Below, piece by piece: positions 1 to 9,740 of a stretch of 64,000 nucleotides of DNA (position 1 is its first letter; each line of letters starts with the position of its first letter). The notes beneath the pieces are model-generated. The model was given only the letters and a program-made list of their open reading frames with translations. It did no database searches and was not told the DNA's origin. The translations under genes were made by a program, and so were the position numbers. The stretch lies in the NCBI GenBank assembly GCA_021234155.1, contig JAJEKV010000002.1, forward strand, positions 42,517,203 through 42,581,202, in the 5' to 3' direction. This stretch comes from Isoetes taiwanensis. Taxonomy: Eukaryota > Streptophyta > Lycopodiopsida > Isoetales > Isoetaceae.

Positions 1-974
1 CTTATTCCCATGCTTATCTGTCTCCAACTAGGAACAAGCTTAGGAGGCTTTGCCGGGCCGGATCTCTTGGGCGTGGATTTCTGCTTATGCCGGGAAATGA
101 GCTTCCTAGTACCTGTTCCACTGGAACTGGGCTTCCCGTGATCATCATGATCCTGCTGATCATGCTGATCCTGCTGATGTTGATCATGTTGGTCCTGCTG
201 ATCTTGCTGGTCCTGCTGATCATGCTGGTCTTGCTGATGCTGATCATGCTGGTCCTGCTGATCTTGCTGCACTTCCAGAGTCTGTTGCTGCACTAGTAGA
301 GTCTGGAAGTGCTCTTGTTCCTCCCCCTCACCACTGCCAAACATTTGGGAATGCAGTCGTGGCCCCAACGTCTTAGACGGGGTAACCTAATTCAGCAGCC
401 ACTGGGCACCATGGCCCTGGTCAACCTGCCACAACACCTGGCTGTGTGTAAATACCCCCCCTTGTGGTCCCATCATGTAATCCAGCTCATTACACATGAA
501 CTGGAATGGCCGTTTCTCCACGCCGGACATGGATGTCATCATCCTCGACGTATGACCTGACAGCTTCCTCTACTGTCTCCGCTCCAGGGGTGGGGAAGGG
601 CAGACTGGTCGTTGGATCCAAAGCTGTGTCCACTGATACCACAATACAGTCGTCTGGAACTGGAATATTGTGGCAGACAGAGGCCTCGCGGAAAACTCCT
701 TCCCCAACAACCTTAACGGAGCTCAGCAAGGAGACCCGAGTAGGAAACACGTTCGGGTTTTGGAAATATTCGTCCACACTATTATTAATGTCCTGGACGA
801 CATTTCCAAGCCTTTGCCCGAACCCTTCTGGAAGGACAGTCTCATCTACGTCCATCTATTGGCTTGTGATGGGAACAGCTGTCTCGGCGTTGTTAGTAAT
901 GACCTCGTCAAGATTCTGGCGCTTGTCAAGCGCCTCATTTTGTGGATTTTCAGAGCTAGCGCCTTCCATGGACA
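1..974 (-). pseudogene. Unrecognised Q/D/H-rich element protein, 3' end outside window
   Basis: I do not recognise this protein. Reading leftward from an ATG at 974, the frame runs through one in-frame TAG near 856, continues to a stop near 490, then resumes in another frame (CNELDYMMGPQGG...) that holds a further TAG. It then enters a long Gln/Asp/His tract encoded by the tandem repeat at about 140-275, followed by a Lys/Pro-rich stretch (KSTPKRSGPAKPP) at the window edge. The first 120 residues are acidic (MDVDETVLPEGFGQ, VEDDDIHVRRGET). It lies directly downstream, in its own direction, of the palindromic array at 1061-1240, and of the accessory pseudogene at 4555-5826 once the LINE between them is removed. 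It is therefore probably an internal gene of the same mobile element. The breaks suggest a pseudogene. It could be a gag N-terminus, but no gag domain is visible. Confidence 0.4.
140..275. repeat. Degenerate CTGCTGATCATG minisatellite
   Basis: The stretch is built from imperfect 9-12 bp units such as CTGCTGATCATG and CTGGTCCTGCTGATC. On the minus strand the units encode repeated Gln-Asp-Gln-His residues in frame with the acidic protein at 1-974, so this is probably an expanded coding repeat rather than a neutral satellite. Confidence 0.8.
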
Positions 975-1060
975 TGAGCGGATTTTAGCAAGGCGAAGAA
1001 ATTCAAATAAGCAATATTGTCTCTCCCGATCCCATAAACCCCTAGACTAAAAAATGTTCA

Positions 1061-1240
1061 TAGTAGCCACGGTGCGAAATGGTATCATGCGCACGCCGTG
1101 GAATGGTTGTTTTCGCACCGTAGCCACGGTGCGAAATAGGGAGTCCAAAAATTGCCGACATCCTGTTTTCGCACCGTAGCCACGGTGGGAAATAGGACAG
1201 TCCAAAAACTGCCGACATCCTGTTTTCGCACCGTGGCTAC
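1061..1240. repeat. 56-bp tandem array of 26-bp palindromes (left array)
   Basis: Two full copies of a palindrome with arms TTTCGCACCGT and ACGGTGCGAAA begin at 1111 and 1167. Half copies lie at 1061 and 1223, so the period is exactly 56 bp. The spacers (AGTCCAAAAATTGCCGAC...) resemble each other. A matching array with a 57-bp period lies at 5958-6200. Both arrays belong to the same minus-oriented element and sit just upstream of its genes. Confidence 0.9.
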
Positions 1241-1357
1241 GCTCCTGATGTACATACATGGAAATGACTGAATTCACTATTAAAGATGACCTAACATATA
1301 CATCTAACAAGGATCTATTGCTGACATTGAATTCTAACAATTAATGAATTTTATAGA

Positions 1358-4300
1358 TGGAAGGAAGGAAGGAAGGTACTTTTATCGTCCACGGAGACCA
1401 ATCGGTCTATGGGACCCAATACAAAAACGCAGCAAGCGGACACGCCCCGGATTAAAACCCCCGCCCGAAGGGTTTTCGAGGGAAACCGTGGGCAAAGAAT
1501 CACCGGCGACAAACCGGTCCCTAACATATAAAATGCAAGAACACCCAAATATATCTGATCATGTATCGCACCCGTAGTGCCTAATCGCCGGCAGCCAAAG
1601 CGGGGCAAAGGTGACCTCGCAGTCCGGTACCTCACGAATGTACGACCCGGGCACGCGTCGACGGCGGTGTGTTCATCGGCAAATGTAAGGGCAAGTCCTA
1701 CCGTAAGGGGGGCGTGATCGGCCCGGATCCGACCAACGGGCAACTTTGGAAAGTGTGAGACTCATCCTCAATGGCACCCATTTGACAAAGATCGACAGAG
1801 TCCGTTCCGGCGGGCTCCCCAATCCACCGCCTCGCCTCGATCGCGAAGATGGTGGGTTTTGTCGCGAATGGAGGCAATGAGTTTGCGCTTTTTTGGGCAA
1901 CCGGGAACGCATGGTAGATTGTGGGCCCCGGGCTAACAGGGGTTGATGTGCTCCTTGTAATGGGCCGTTTGACATGCTCTAGAGCCAGGGTCCCGAGCTT
2001 GCCAAGGAAACAAGCGCCTAGATACTCCCCGGGCTGTCACGATCGCCATTTGGTCCACCGCGACGCATCTATGCTCCCCGACGTTCCATCCGGCAAACCA
2101 GCGATCTCTTCTTACCCTCCACACGGGCCCTAAGCCGCCGCGGACCCATTGCCACAAGTGTAAGCCCGGTGTGGGGCCGAAAGCATCACCCATAGTAACC
2201 ACTTTCTGAAAATAGACGCGGCGTGTCTAGCAGGGCTGCCCGGGGGTTGCAAGAATCCGATTTCTGCAGCGAGAACCGATAGGGGTGAAGGTTTCAACCC
2301 AAGTGCACGGTGCCAAAAATGCCTTACGCACTGCTCAAGTCATTCCGTGTCGCCAAAGAGACGACGGGCCCCAAAACCTCGACCCGTCGCAGAAGGGCAG
2401 GGCTCGACCAAAGGTCTGAACAGATGTGATCGATGGCCCCAATCATAGAGCTCACCGATGATGCTTGTTCTCGCGATGGCATAAAGCTTTCCGGCCACTT
2501 GTCACCCATAGCGGATAGGCGCCTCCAGCCAGAAGCGAGGAGGGAACTCCACCCCCTACTAGGTACTTGTAGGTGGGCGTGACGCCCACGCCTGTCCCCC
2601 GATATATGTGAGTGCGGGAGGCATGGGGTGACGGAAGAGGATATGAGAACCACCCCTCGGTCTTGGCGATTCACGCGCGATGTCCGTAGCGACAAAATGT
2701 GTCTAGGGCATCCAGTGAGACCAGATAGCTTCGGGGTGGGGCAGCCAGCCAACATCGCCCCATAGATGAGTGGCGGATGATCCGGTGCAAAAGCCGTATG
2801 CCATCCCCCATGCTCGATGAAGGGGCTCTAACCGATCAATGTAGAGGCCAAAAGTGTTGGCGAGGGGGGCAACCGCCGGACCCGATACTACCGGTGAATG
2901 CTTGGCCCGCTGGTCGCATCCCGCCAAAACAACTCTCATACAACTCGCCAGATATGGCATTTCGCGCATGTGCAGCGGGAGCCCCGATTGACGCAGCTTC
3001 TAGCCTACGCTTTTCCCGGGAACAGTATCAAAAGCCTTCGCGAAGTCACAAAGCAAGCAATACAAGTCCCGATGATGATCCCGGCTGCGTTCAATCGCGT
3101 GCCGCGCAGTGTAAAGATATGGTCAATCGTTGAGTGGCGGGGTCTAAAGCCCGCCTGCGGTGAGGGTTTCGCGACATCTGCCGCCTCGCCCGGGTCGCCG
3201 CCGAGAATGCCCCAAGAGTTTGGAAAATACCGAATCGACCATGATCGTCCGGTGAATTGGGCGGACCGATTGTGGGTCGCCCGCCTTTGTCAATGGGAAC
3301 AACCCCGCTTGTGGTCCATTGTCGGGGAGACCTTCCCGCAATGCTCGTTGAGCAGGGGTAGTGAGGACAGGCACAAGTGGTCGCCCCGCCCATTTGAGTA
3401 ACTTCTACCCGCATACCATCGAGGTCATTGCCTTCCCATTAGCCACCGTTGTAGGCCCTCCTCAACATCCTCCTCCACGAGAACCAATGGGGCCATCCGG
3501 CCGAGGGGTATGGGCGATACGCATCCTGGGGCGGGGTCATAGAGTTTGCTTGCAAGTCATTTGCTCCCACCGGGGGTGTGATGTCCCCGGTAGGGCTGGG
3601 CTGGCCTTCAAGCACTCTGCGCCAAAAGGTTCGAGGATGAGTGTCCAGCAGAGAACATCTCCCCCCGATGCACGGCAAGGTACTGGCGCCTTTGTCTCCT
3701 TCCAGGATGGGCTGATGATCGTGGTGGTGGCCTCGCCAGCGGGTGCTCGATCCGCATGTGACGGAAGCTGCCGCTATGCGTTCTTTACCCCTCCGCATCA
3801 AACCATGGGTTATGCGGGAATGTTGCCCGACGAAAGTGGCGGCCGGGGGGGGGGGCTGCCAAAGCACACTGTCCGCCGCATCCCATAATAGCTGTCACCG
3901 GTGCGTCTCGCTGCTCTAGTGTGGAGGTCCAAATTACCGGGAGGCGTCCATGAGCATCGGCGTAGTCCTCTGCCTGCTCATAATCTAGTCTCAACCGAGG
4001 GGGAGGGGCTGGCATAGTAGGGGTTCCCGCGGCTTGCCAAACCAGGTCCAAATAAAGTGGGAGGTGATCGAGTCGACCTCCTCATCCCGTATCTATGCCC
4101 ACCCGGAAACGACTGATGAGATGCATATCTTGCGCAACTACGAGCACATAGTCCACCACACTAGACCCTCCCCCCTGATTGTCCTGTCTGCATGTGCACT
4201 TGCGAGAATCGGGCCACTGTGACAGGCCATTGCAAATTATCAAGTCAAAAATACCACATAGCAGAACAACCGTCACTTAAAGCGAGTGACCATTTGTCAT

Positions 4301-4526
4301 CCGATCCCTCGTGGTTGGGTTGCTTCTACGGGGCGTAGCTGCAGGACATCGTCAGCGAGGGGGTCAAGTCGCATGGGCTGCTCTACTCCTGTCCGTGCAT
4401 TGAAATCTCCAAGAAGGACGACCCTACCCAACTGCTGGTGCTACTGTATGTCATCATATAGATCGACATACGGGTCCATCCTATCCGCATTGGGCAATCA
4501 TACAAAAGCAATTTTCTCATATAAAA
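1358..4526 (-). mobile_element. LINE retrotransposon, 5'-truncated, CTTC-type tail
   Basis: The insertion is flanked by a 21-bp target duplication with one mismatch, at 1337-1357 and 4527-4547, sharing ATGAATTTTATAGA. On the minus strand its 3' end is a run of CTTC units (seen as GGAA at about 1359-1377) preceded by a short conserved 3' sequence (GTCCCATAGACCGATTGG). That 3' sequence recurs in a 5'-truncated copy at 47647-47731. A tetranucleotide tail instead of poly(A) is known from some LINE clades and their SINE partners. The body encodes a decayed ORF2. The LINE landed between two gene segments of the palindrome-bearing element at 1-6205. Confidence 0.85.
1400..4500 (-). pseudogene. LINE ORF2 pseudogene: AP endonuclease and reverse transcriptase
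   Basis: Pieces of a non-LTR retrotransposon ORF2 are readable in order on the minus strand, in shifting frames. The endonuclease motif LLGDFNARTG lies at about 4390-4420, followed by the endonuclease C-terminal motif SSVVDYVL near 4150 and an NPWFDAEG linker near 3800. Reverse transcriptase block RHSTIDHIFTLR is near 3130, DFAKAFDTVPG near 3030, and a frame-shifted PLANTFGLYIDRLE near 2850. AP endonuclease nicks target DNA and reverse transcriptase copies the RNA at the nick. Every block is broken by frame changes, and the start of the endonuclease domain is missing. The YADD catalytic block was not found intact. The GC-rich composition differs from the AT-rich surroundings. Confidence 0.75.
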
Positions 4527-4554
4527 ACAATTCATGAATTTTATAGAAAAGATA

Positions 4555-5826
4555 TTATATTAATGCAAAAGTTTTTCGAGTACATTTCCTTTTCTTGGCA
4601 TCAGGGCCTGGAGTACCCGAATCAAATTCTTCTAAGTCCTCTTCCTTTACTCCAGCCCCAATTGCATCTAACAAACACAATATATCAGGGTCCTTCTGTG
4701 CACAGGACAAGCAGAGTACTTCCTTGTCCGCTCCACTCAAGCCTAGAGCTGCTTTATTTGCAAGGACAAAGTACATTTTGAAGCCCCCGAAGACATACAT
4801 GGCGATAGCCCTATCTACTGCTATAACTCAATCATAGTTTGCGGCTAGGGGCACGTGGTTGCCAGCTAAGGACAGAGCTTTAAGCTTGAGGACCTCTTCT
4901 ACTCCAGATGGACTATATTTATTGTGAAACACAATAATTTCCCCCTTGTGAAGGTAGCCCATATAATGTGCAATACTGGCGTCCCGACCTAGGGTGACTC
5001 TTTCATGGCTTGAGGTATTGAGGATCCATCATAAGTCACAGCCTCCATCATTTGTCTGGGGATATCAGTCTCAAAGTCTATAAGTCCTCCCAGGCCTACA
5101 ATATGTGCATATATCTGGCCCAATATCTCGTCTTCTCTCAACCCTATCACTTCTGCAGATATGTCGGGCAGCAACAAGTATGGTTTCCCACCTACATGGA
5201 TGGGATATGCTTCTGATAACCCCCAAGTAGACAATTTTTTCTCGGAGACCTCCTCTTCCAGAACCTCGTTCTCCTCATTTTCCAGTATGAGCTTCTCTTC
5301 CTCAGGATCTATCGGCTCCTCTACTAGTGAGCCGGGGCGTTCTATTTGAGCGACCTGTGCACTTGAAGAAGAACCGGCATCTTTGCTTGGCTTAGTGTAA
5401 ATCATGTATGTGCTGAACATGATATCTAGGCTGAAAAAACTTCCTTGCCCTCTTGCCTGCACAGTTCTGCAGGTAGTCTCTTCAAGAACCTTCTAATTTG
5501 GTCTTGATCAGGTTTCAGAAACATCTTAATTAAAGCTTGTATGCTTAGTGAAGGCAAACCACCAGGACATGGTTTCACATCAGGACCAGCTCTAGCCATG
5601 AAGCTATGAAGGATGCCGCCATATGCATCAGTAAACATGTTACACTCTGCCATAATGTCTACTGTCAGGCAAAACTTATTATATACAGTGGTTGCATCCA
5701 CTGGTTCCTCTAGCTCCTCCTCGAACTCTTCTAGATGCTTCTGATGAAAATCCCGTTCTTCTCCACTATTTTTTCATACCATGCGCTAAACAGCTCCCAT
5801 GCCTTATCTAACCTGATGTTTGCCAT
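4555..5826 (-). pseudogene. Accessory protein pseudogene, homologue of the element A gene at 14053-15579
   Basis: This minus-strand gene starts at an ATG at 5826-5824 (MANIRLDKAWELFSAWYE) and runs through several frame changes to a stop at 4555. Two blocks match the accessory gene of element A. The first is KPYLLLPDIS ... LREDEILGQ ... DIPRQMMEAVTYDGSS, against EEYLLLSDIQ ... FRLDELLHQ ... DFPLQVREADTYTGES. The second is GEIIVFHNKYSPSG with LKALSLAG and LAANYD, against GRIAVIHHKFSPRG, LIALSGFG and IAANVDY. The order of the blocks and the acidic spacer before the first are also shared. The function is unknown. Both homologues lie directly downstream of palindromic repeats. At least three frame changes and a stop after the AANYD block mark it as decayed. 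It ends in a basic Lys/Arg patch (DAKKRKCTRK). Confidence 0.7.
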
Positions 5827-5957
5827 TCTCGTGGAGCAGCGCCTCGATTTATGACACTTTGAATGTGAGCGCCTTTGTAGCGGCTTGATTTGCAAGAGAG
5901 ACTAACAACGTGGCAACGATGCGAAAATAACACTTCCTTAATTTATGCTATACACAA

Positions 5958-6200
5958 ATTCGCACCATGGCTACGGTGCGAAAACAAGACTTCGATACTT
6001 TATTCTATGTACAATTTCGCACAGTGGCTACGGTGCGAAAATACCCCTTTCATTTTTTATGCCATGCACATTTTCGCACCGTGGCTACGGTGCGAAAATA
6101 GCCCTTCCATATTTTATGATATCCACAATTTCGCACCGTAAGTACGGTATGAAAATACAACATCCATATTTATGTTGTACACAATTTCGCACCGTAGCTA
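5958..6200. repeat. 57-bp tandem array of palindromes (right array)
   Basis: Four palindromes with arms related to TTTCGCACCGT/ACGGTGCGAAA start at about 5958, 6015, 6072 and 6129, with a terminal half copy at 6185. The spacing is 56-57 bp. The spacers are alike (a TTTATG...CACAA pattern). The array ends about 130 bp upstream of the accessory pseudogene start at 5826. The last half copy (ending CGTAGCTAC) is an inverted match to the first half copy of the left array (TAGCCACGG), as terminal or subterminal repeats of one element would be. I could not identify a target duplication. Confidence 0.9.
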
Positions 6201-6318
6201 CTTTAAGTCTTATATTCCAATGAAAGCAAATGTTTGCAATTAATATACAATAGATCTCCAATTAACTATCACTCTTCTCTGCGCTTTTCCACCTTCTGGC
6301 CATCTATCATAAAATGGA

Positions 6319-6372
6319 ATAGAGACCGCCGAATATCGAATAGAGACCGCCGCCGAACAACGAATAAAGACC
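6319..6372. repeat. Short tandem repeat, AATAGAGACCGCCG units
   Basis: Three imperfect copies of GAATAGAGACCGCCG occur in a row between the palindromic array and the RAD9-like fragments. No gene is visible in 6206-6400. Confidence 0.6.
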
Positions 6373-6508
6373 ACTCGCTCTCCGCTCTCAGACATTTGAA
6401 CAGTTGATTATCCTTATGAATGTTCAAGTCTATGACAACGGAATGAGTGCCATCGTTGTCATCTTGTTCGACAGGAATCCAGACGTACTTTCTTCCTTCA
6501 CGGACAGT

Positions 6509-7412
6509 TCACCATCTCCTATACTTAAAGGTGACATACAGCGTTTGCTTCCGAATGCAATATCTGAACCGAACCGTGTCTCGACTTATCCTGCATTCAG
6601 TAGATTCAGCTCCATCGTGAAGTCGAGCACTCCAACCTTCAAGAAATAGACTATCTAAAAAACTATCCACCGACTGTTGAACTATAAACATCTTCAAGGT
6701 CTTCTTAACATTGTCGGCGCTCTTGAATAAGGCAATGAACAGATCAATTCCTAAATTTATCTTCACATGCCCGCAGACTCCTCCCTTCTCCTTCAATGCC
6801 GTGAACATTTTCTGCGACAACTTACTCCGTGTGAATAAGATAGAAGTGGCATCCAGAGGTCTGCAGTATAAATCGGACAGACTGAGCAATGGAAGCTCAA
6901 TTAGCTTGGATCTTCGTGGAGAGTATTCATACCTCCAGAACTATATACCCCTTTCTCTGAGCTGCACTGGGCGAACAACAAGGAGCCCATATCTTGGTGA
7001 AAGCAATGGAATACACTACTTATCGAGTGTGAAGAGACTGTGTTCTCCACATCAGATATACACAAACCTGAGAGAATAGGAATGAACTGGATAAGTAACT
7101 GGACTAATTTAAATATGGATTGCATAGAAGTACATACTCACAATTTGCTTCTAACTGTGGGAAAGTTCGTCGCTTGCTTATTTTTTCTTTTGCCATATCT
7201 GTTGGAGTGTATACATGCCTTACTTGTACAAATATCTCTTTGCCTGATCGAAAACCGACCACCAAAGCCTTCCAATGTGCAGAAACATCATTTCTCCTGC
7301 ATTTTTTGACTCGCCATTCACCTCGCATTGCAGGTTGGAGTGTAACAAAGCTCTCGATCGACACCACGAAGCTTTCAAAGTCATTTCCGACTGTGATAGA
7401 GCTTATAGCCAT
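6509..7412 (-). pseudogene. Possible RAD9-like (9-1-1 clamp) gene or fragment
   Basis: Three coding-like segments line up on the minus strand. The first starts at ATG 7412 (MAISSITVGNDFESF) and resembles the ITG..LK.F start of RAD9-type sliding clamps. The second begins after a good acceptor (CTATTCTCTCAG) near 7075 and ends near a donor at about 6935. The third, below 6889, reads LFIALFKSADNVKKTLK and later FRYCIRKQTLYVTF, which has the layout of RAD9 LLSVFR...VEKT and the LHC..G(V/M)RK block. RAD9 joins RAD1 and HUS1 in the DNA-damage checkpoint clamp. A donor-like GTGAGTATGT sits near 7140. The exon phases do not all fit, and the assignment rests on weak motif similarity, so this may be an unrelated or decayed gene. 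No downstream exons were identified. Confidence 0.3.
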
Positions 7413-7630
7413 CTAGGCACAGAATTCAAATCAGAATGTGGAGCGGAATCGAAATACTAGGAAAGGCTCCGCGATTTTACCTTGATCGAAGCTTTTCTGT
7501 GGTCGAAACTCCCTTTGGCGCAGGTCGAAGCAGTTCCCGAGCAAATCGAAGTTCCCTTGGCGCGGGTAATCGATCTTCGCGCAAACTCTGTTGAGGAAAA
7601 CACCTAAGCGGGAATTGAGGGCGGGAGCTA

Positions 7631-7679
7631 ACGGTACGGATATTACCGAAGCTAGAGGTACGGATATTACCGAAGCTAC
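7631..7679. repeat. Tandem repeat, 22-bp unit with GGTACGGATATTACC
   Basis: Two adjacent copies of a unit reading GGTACGGATATTACCGAAGC are present. The surrounding 7480-7570 stretch has several GTCGAA/ATCGAA words. This could be promoter sequence of the minus gene to its left or the right end of the LINE fragment. Confidence 0.6.
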
Positions 7680-7689
7680 CGGCAGTTGA

Positions 7690-8130
7690 CACCTGGAATG
7701 GCAAAACCAAGGCTCGGTAAAAAAACTCTGTACAAGCTCGGCTCCCCATTGGCCGCGAGCTTTTTGATGTGGCCTTATTTGACCTCAAAAAAACTCTAAT
7801 GCCCACGGACGTCATATTCAATAACTCATGCAGTGGCTGGTCAGGCACAACTAACTGAACATACCGCTCTCGGGTATGGGCAAATGCTGGGCAGATCTGA
7901 AGGGCATGACATTCATCTTCAATAGTGCCTTGGTGGCAACACTGATAAAGCCTATCCTCCCGTGCTTCCCGAGTCCAACGCCCTGTCTCAATGTGGAGAC
8001 GATGTGCACCCGTGCGAATGGAAGCTATAAGTTTGCGCTTCTTCATGGGCAAATGGGTGCACACATTTTGGGTTGGTTAGTAGTGCCCCCCGAATCGTGC
8101 GAGGTAGTTGCCCGTTACACGGCTCACTAA
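7690..8130 (-). pseudogene. LINE ORF2 C-terminal fragment with zinc-binding domain
   Basis: The minus-strand reading HRLHIETGRWTREAR ... LYQCCHQGTIEDECHALQICP ... RERYVQL has the C-x2-C ... H-x4-C layout of the reverse-transcriptase-associated zinc-binding domain at the C-terminus of plant and fungal LINE ORF2 proteins. The frame enters from the right and ends in non-conserved sequence toward 7477. Upstream sequence (8130-8600) has no intact frame. It is probably a decayed LINE remnant distinct from the one at 1358-4526. Confidence 0.6.
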
Positions 8131-8589
8131 TGCTACTTCTTTGTTTGGGTCGGATGTTGCTTCTTGATGAAGAGGAAATAGAGAATACCTCGACCCTTTT
8201 TCACTTACGGGGACTATGGGCCTTATGACTTACAGATGGATGCTGGACCTCGCCAGTCGTCTTGCCTACAGGAGTGTGGCCTGAGAGATGTCATCGCTTG
8301 TCTGTCCTCGTGTGTGTTTCCGCCCGGTTCCGATCACCCATAAGCTAAGCAGGGCATGACAGGCGCACCTCATTCGGGCCTCTCATGAGCATAGGATTGA
8401 CTTGCTGCTGATAGTGTGCCATCTTAATGTGTGTCAGAGCATCTGCATCCTAGAGCTTGCGATGGAAAATTGAGCTTGCTTGTCCTTTTAGCAGGCTTTG
8501 AGGCGTTGGGGACCCATTGCTACAGCCGAAGCAAGGTTGGGCAAATGTCTATCATCCATAGCGACAACCTTTTAGAAGTAAATAAACCT

Positions 8590-8990
8590 GAAATGCCAAT
8601 GGAATTATAAAAATCGATCTCCCACTAATAAGACCATCACATATGTAAGACATGGAGGAGCTACGCCACTATGCTTAATAGTGGATTAGCTACACATATA
8701 CTATAAAAAAAAAGACGATGCCGCAAGATGGGTTTTCCTCATGATGGATGGATGGATGGATGGATGGATGGATGGATGGATGGATGGATGGATGGATAAA
8801 TAGTACTTTTTACGTCATACTGCATAGGACCAAAATACTAATTGAATTATGAAAATAGGTCTACTACTAATAAGACTACTACATATGTAATATTTGTGCT
8901 TATAGTGGTGTTGCAAGATGGGCTTCCCCCATGATGGGTTGAAGATAGATAGATAGACATTTTTTTGCATCATACCACATGGCAACATCC
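8590..8990. repeat. Two tandem SINE-like units with tetranucleotide tails
   Basis: A unit containing GGAATTATAAAAATCGATCT ... CACATATGTAA ... GCAAGATGGGTTTTCC ... CATGATGG occurs at 8590-8745. A diverged copy lies at 8835-8940. The first ends in about 13 ATGG repeats (8744-8796) and the second in a short GATA run (8944-8964). Behind each tail is a TTTTTACGTCATACTGCATA-type sequence, loosely like the 3' end of the LINE at 1358-4526. This suggests small retroposons with tetranucleotide tails. Confidence 0.5.
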
Positions 8991-9644
8991 AATAGGGACA
9001 TACGACGGTTCGTTAAATGCTCCAAGAGAGACTTGAATACAAGAGCTCCTAATTGCTAACCCAAAGGTCTAGCACCAAACCACAGGAAAGGGAAGAAGCA
9101 TTGCTTAAAATAACCACTTAAATATTTTGTACTATAGAAACCATACTATCTTTGGCACTCCCAATTATCATCACTTCACTTCAAGAATCTAGAACAAAAA
9201 AAACATGGAAACAAGAATTGTGTTAGCTCTAGGCCACATCTCCATTGTCCAAATCGCATTCTGTATCATTTGCTCAATCCTCAACCTCCACCATTAGGGT
9301 TTACCCTTGCAGTCCAAAACAAAGGAAAGGAGGATTGACTACACATGTACGGTTAGAAAAAAAGGAAAACTACCAAAATACATCTATGAGTTTATATAAT
9401 TACCAAAATGCCTCTATGAGTTTCAGAATTACCAAAATGCCCCTGGCTCAAATAAATACACTGTATAAAATAAATATACAAACAAACTACCAATCTACAC
9501 ACTGAACTTAATTACCAAATCACCTCTACACACCAAACTTTATAACCAAAATGCCTTTACATACCAATCTTACTCAATCTACACTAAATGCCTCAAGAAT
9601 AGAAGTTTGAATCCAACAAAGAGATTATAGAAGTCACAACTATC
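8991..9644. other. Non-coding, AT-rich, degenerate ACCAAAATGCC repeats
   Basis: No gene is visible. Between 9370 and 9560 the words TTACCAAAATGCC and CTATGAGTTT recur several times about 30-40 bp apart, a degenerate minisatellite. Confidence 0.5.
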
Positions 9645-9740
9645 ACTGAATTTGAGCCCTACAACTGTGAGTATTATATCCCTTCCCATTACATCTACAA
9701 TATTGTTCTCTCTTCTCTACACCTTGTTCTTCTGGCATAT
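9645..9740 (-). pseudogene. MULE transposase, C-terminal zinc knuckle (separated by element A)
   Basis: On the minus strand the frame reads PEEQGVEKREQYCRC, then NGKGYNTHSCRAQ. This is a CCHC-like knuckle (C-x2?-C...H-x4-C, degenerate) typical of the C-terminus of Mutator-like transposases. When element A and one CATAT copy are removed, this frame joins directly to RRPPGRPKTKLYM at 41198-41260. Most of the transposase lies at 41198-46988. Confidence 0.75.

Noticed and set aside
1381-4500. Horizontally acquired bacterial DNA, suggested by the high GC and broken frames
   Set aside because: Endonuclease and reverse transcriptase motifs of a LINE run in order on the minus strand, with a target duplication on both sides.
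1061-6200. CRISPR-like look of the palindrome/spacer arrays (26-bp repeat, about 30-bp spacer)
   Set aside because: The spacers resemble each other, there are no cas genes, and the context is a plant nuclear transposon. These are tandem repeats with a palindromic core.
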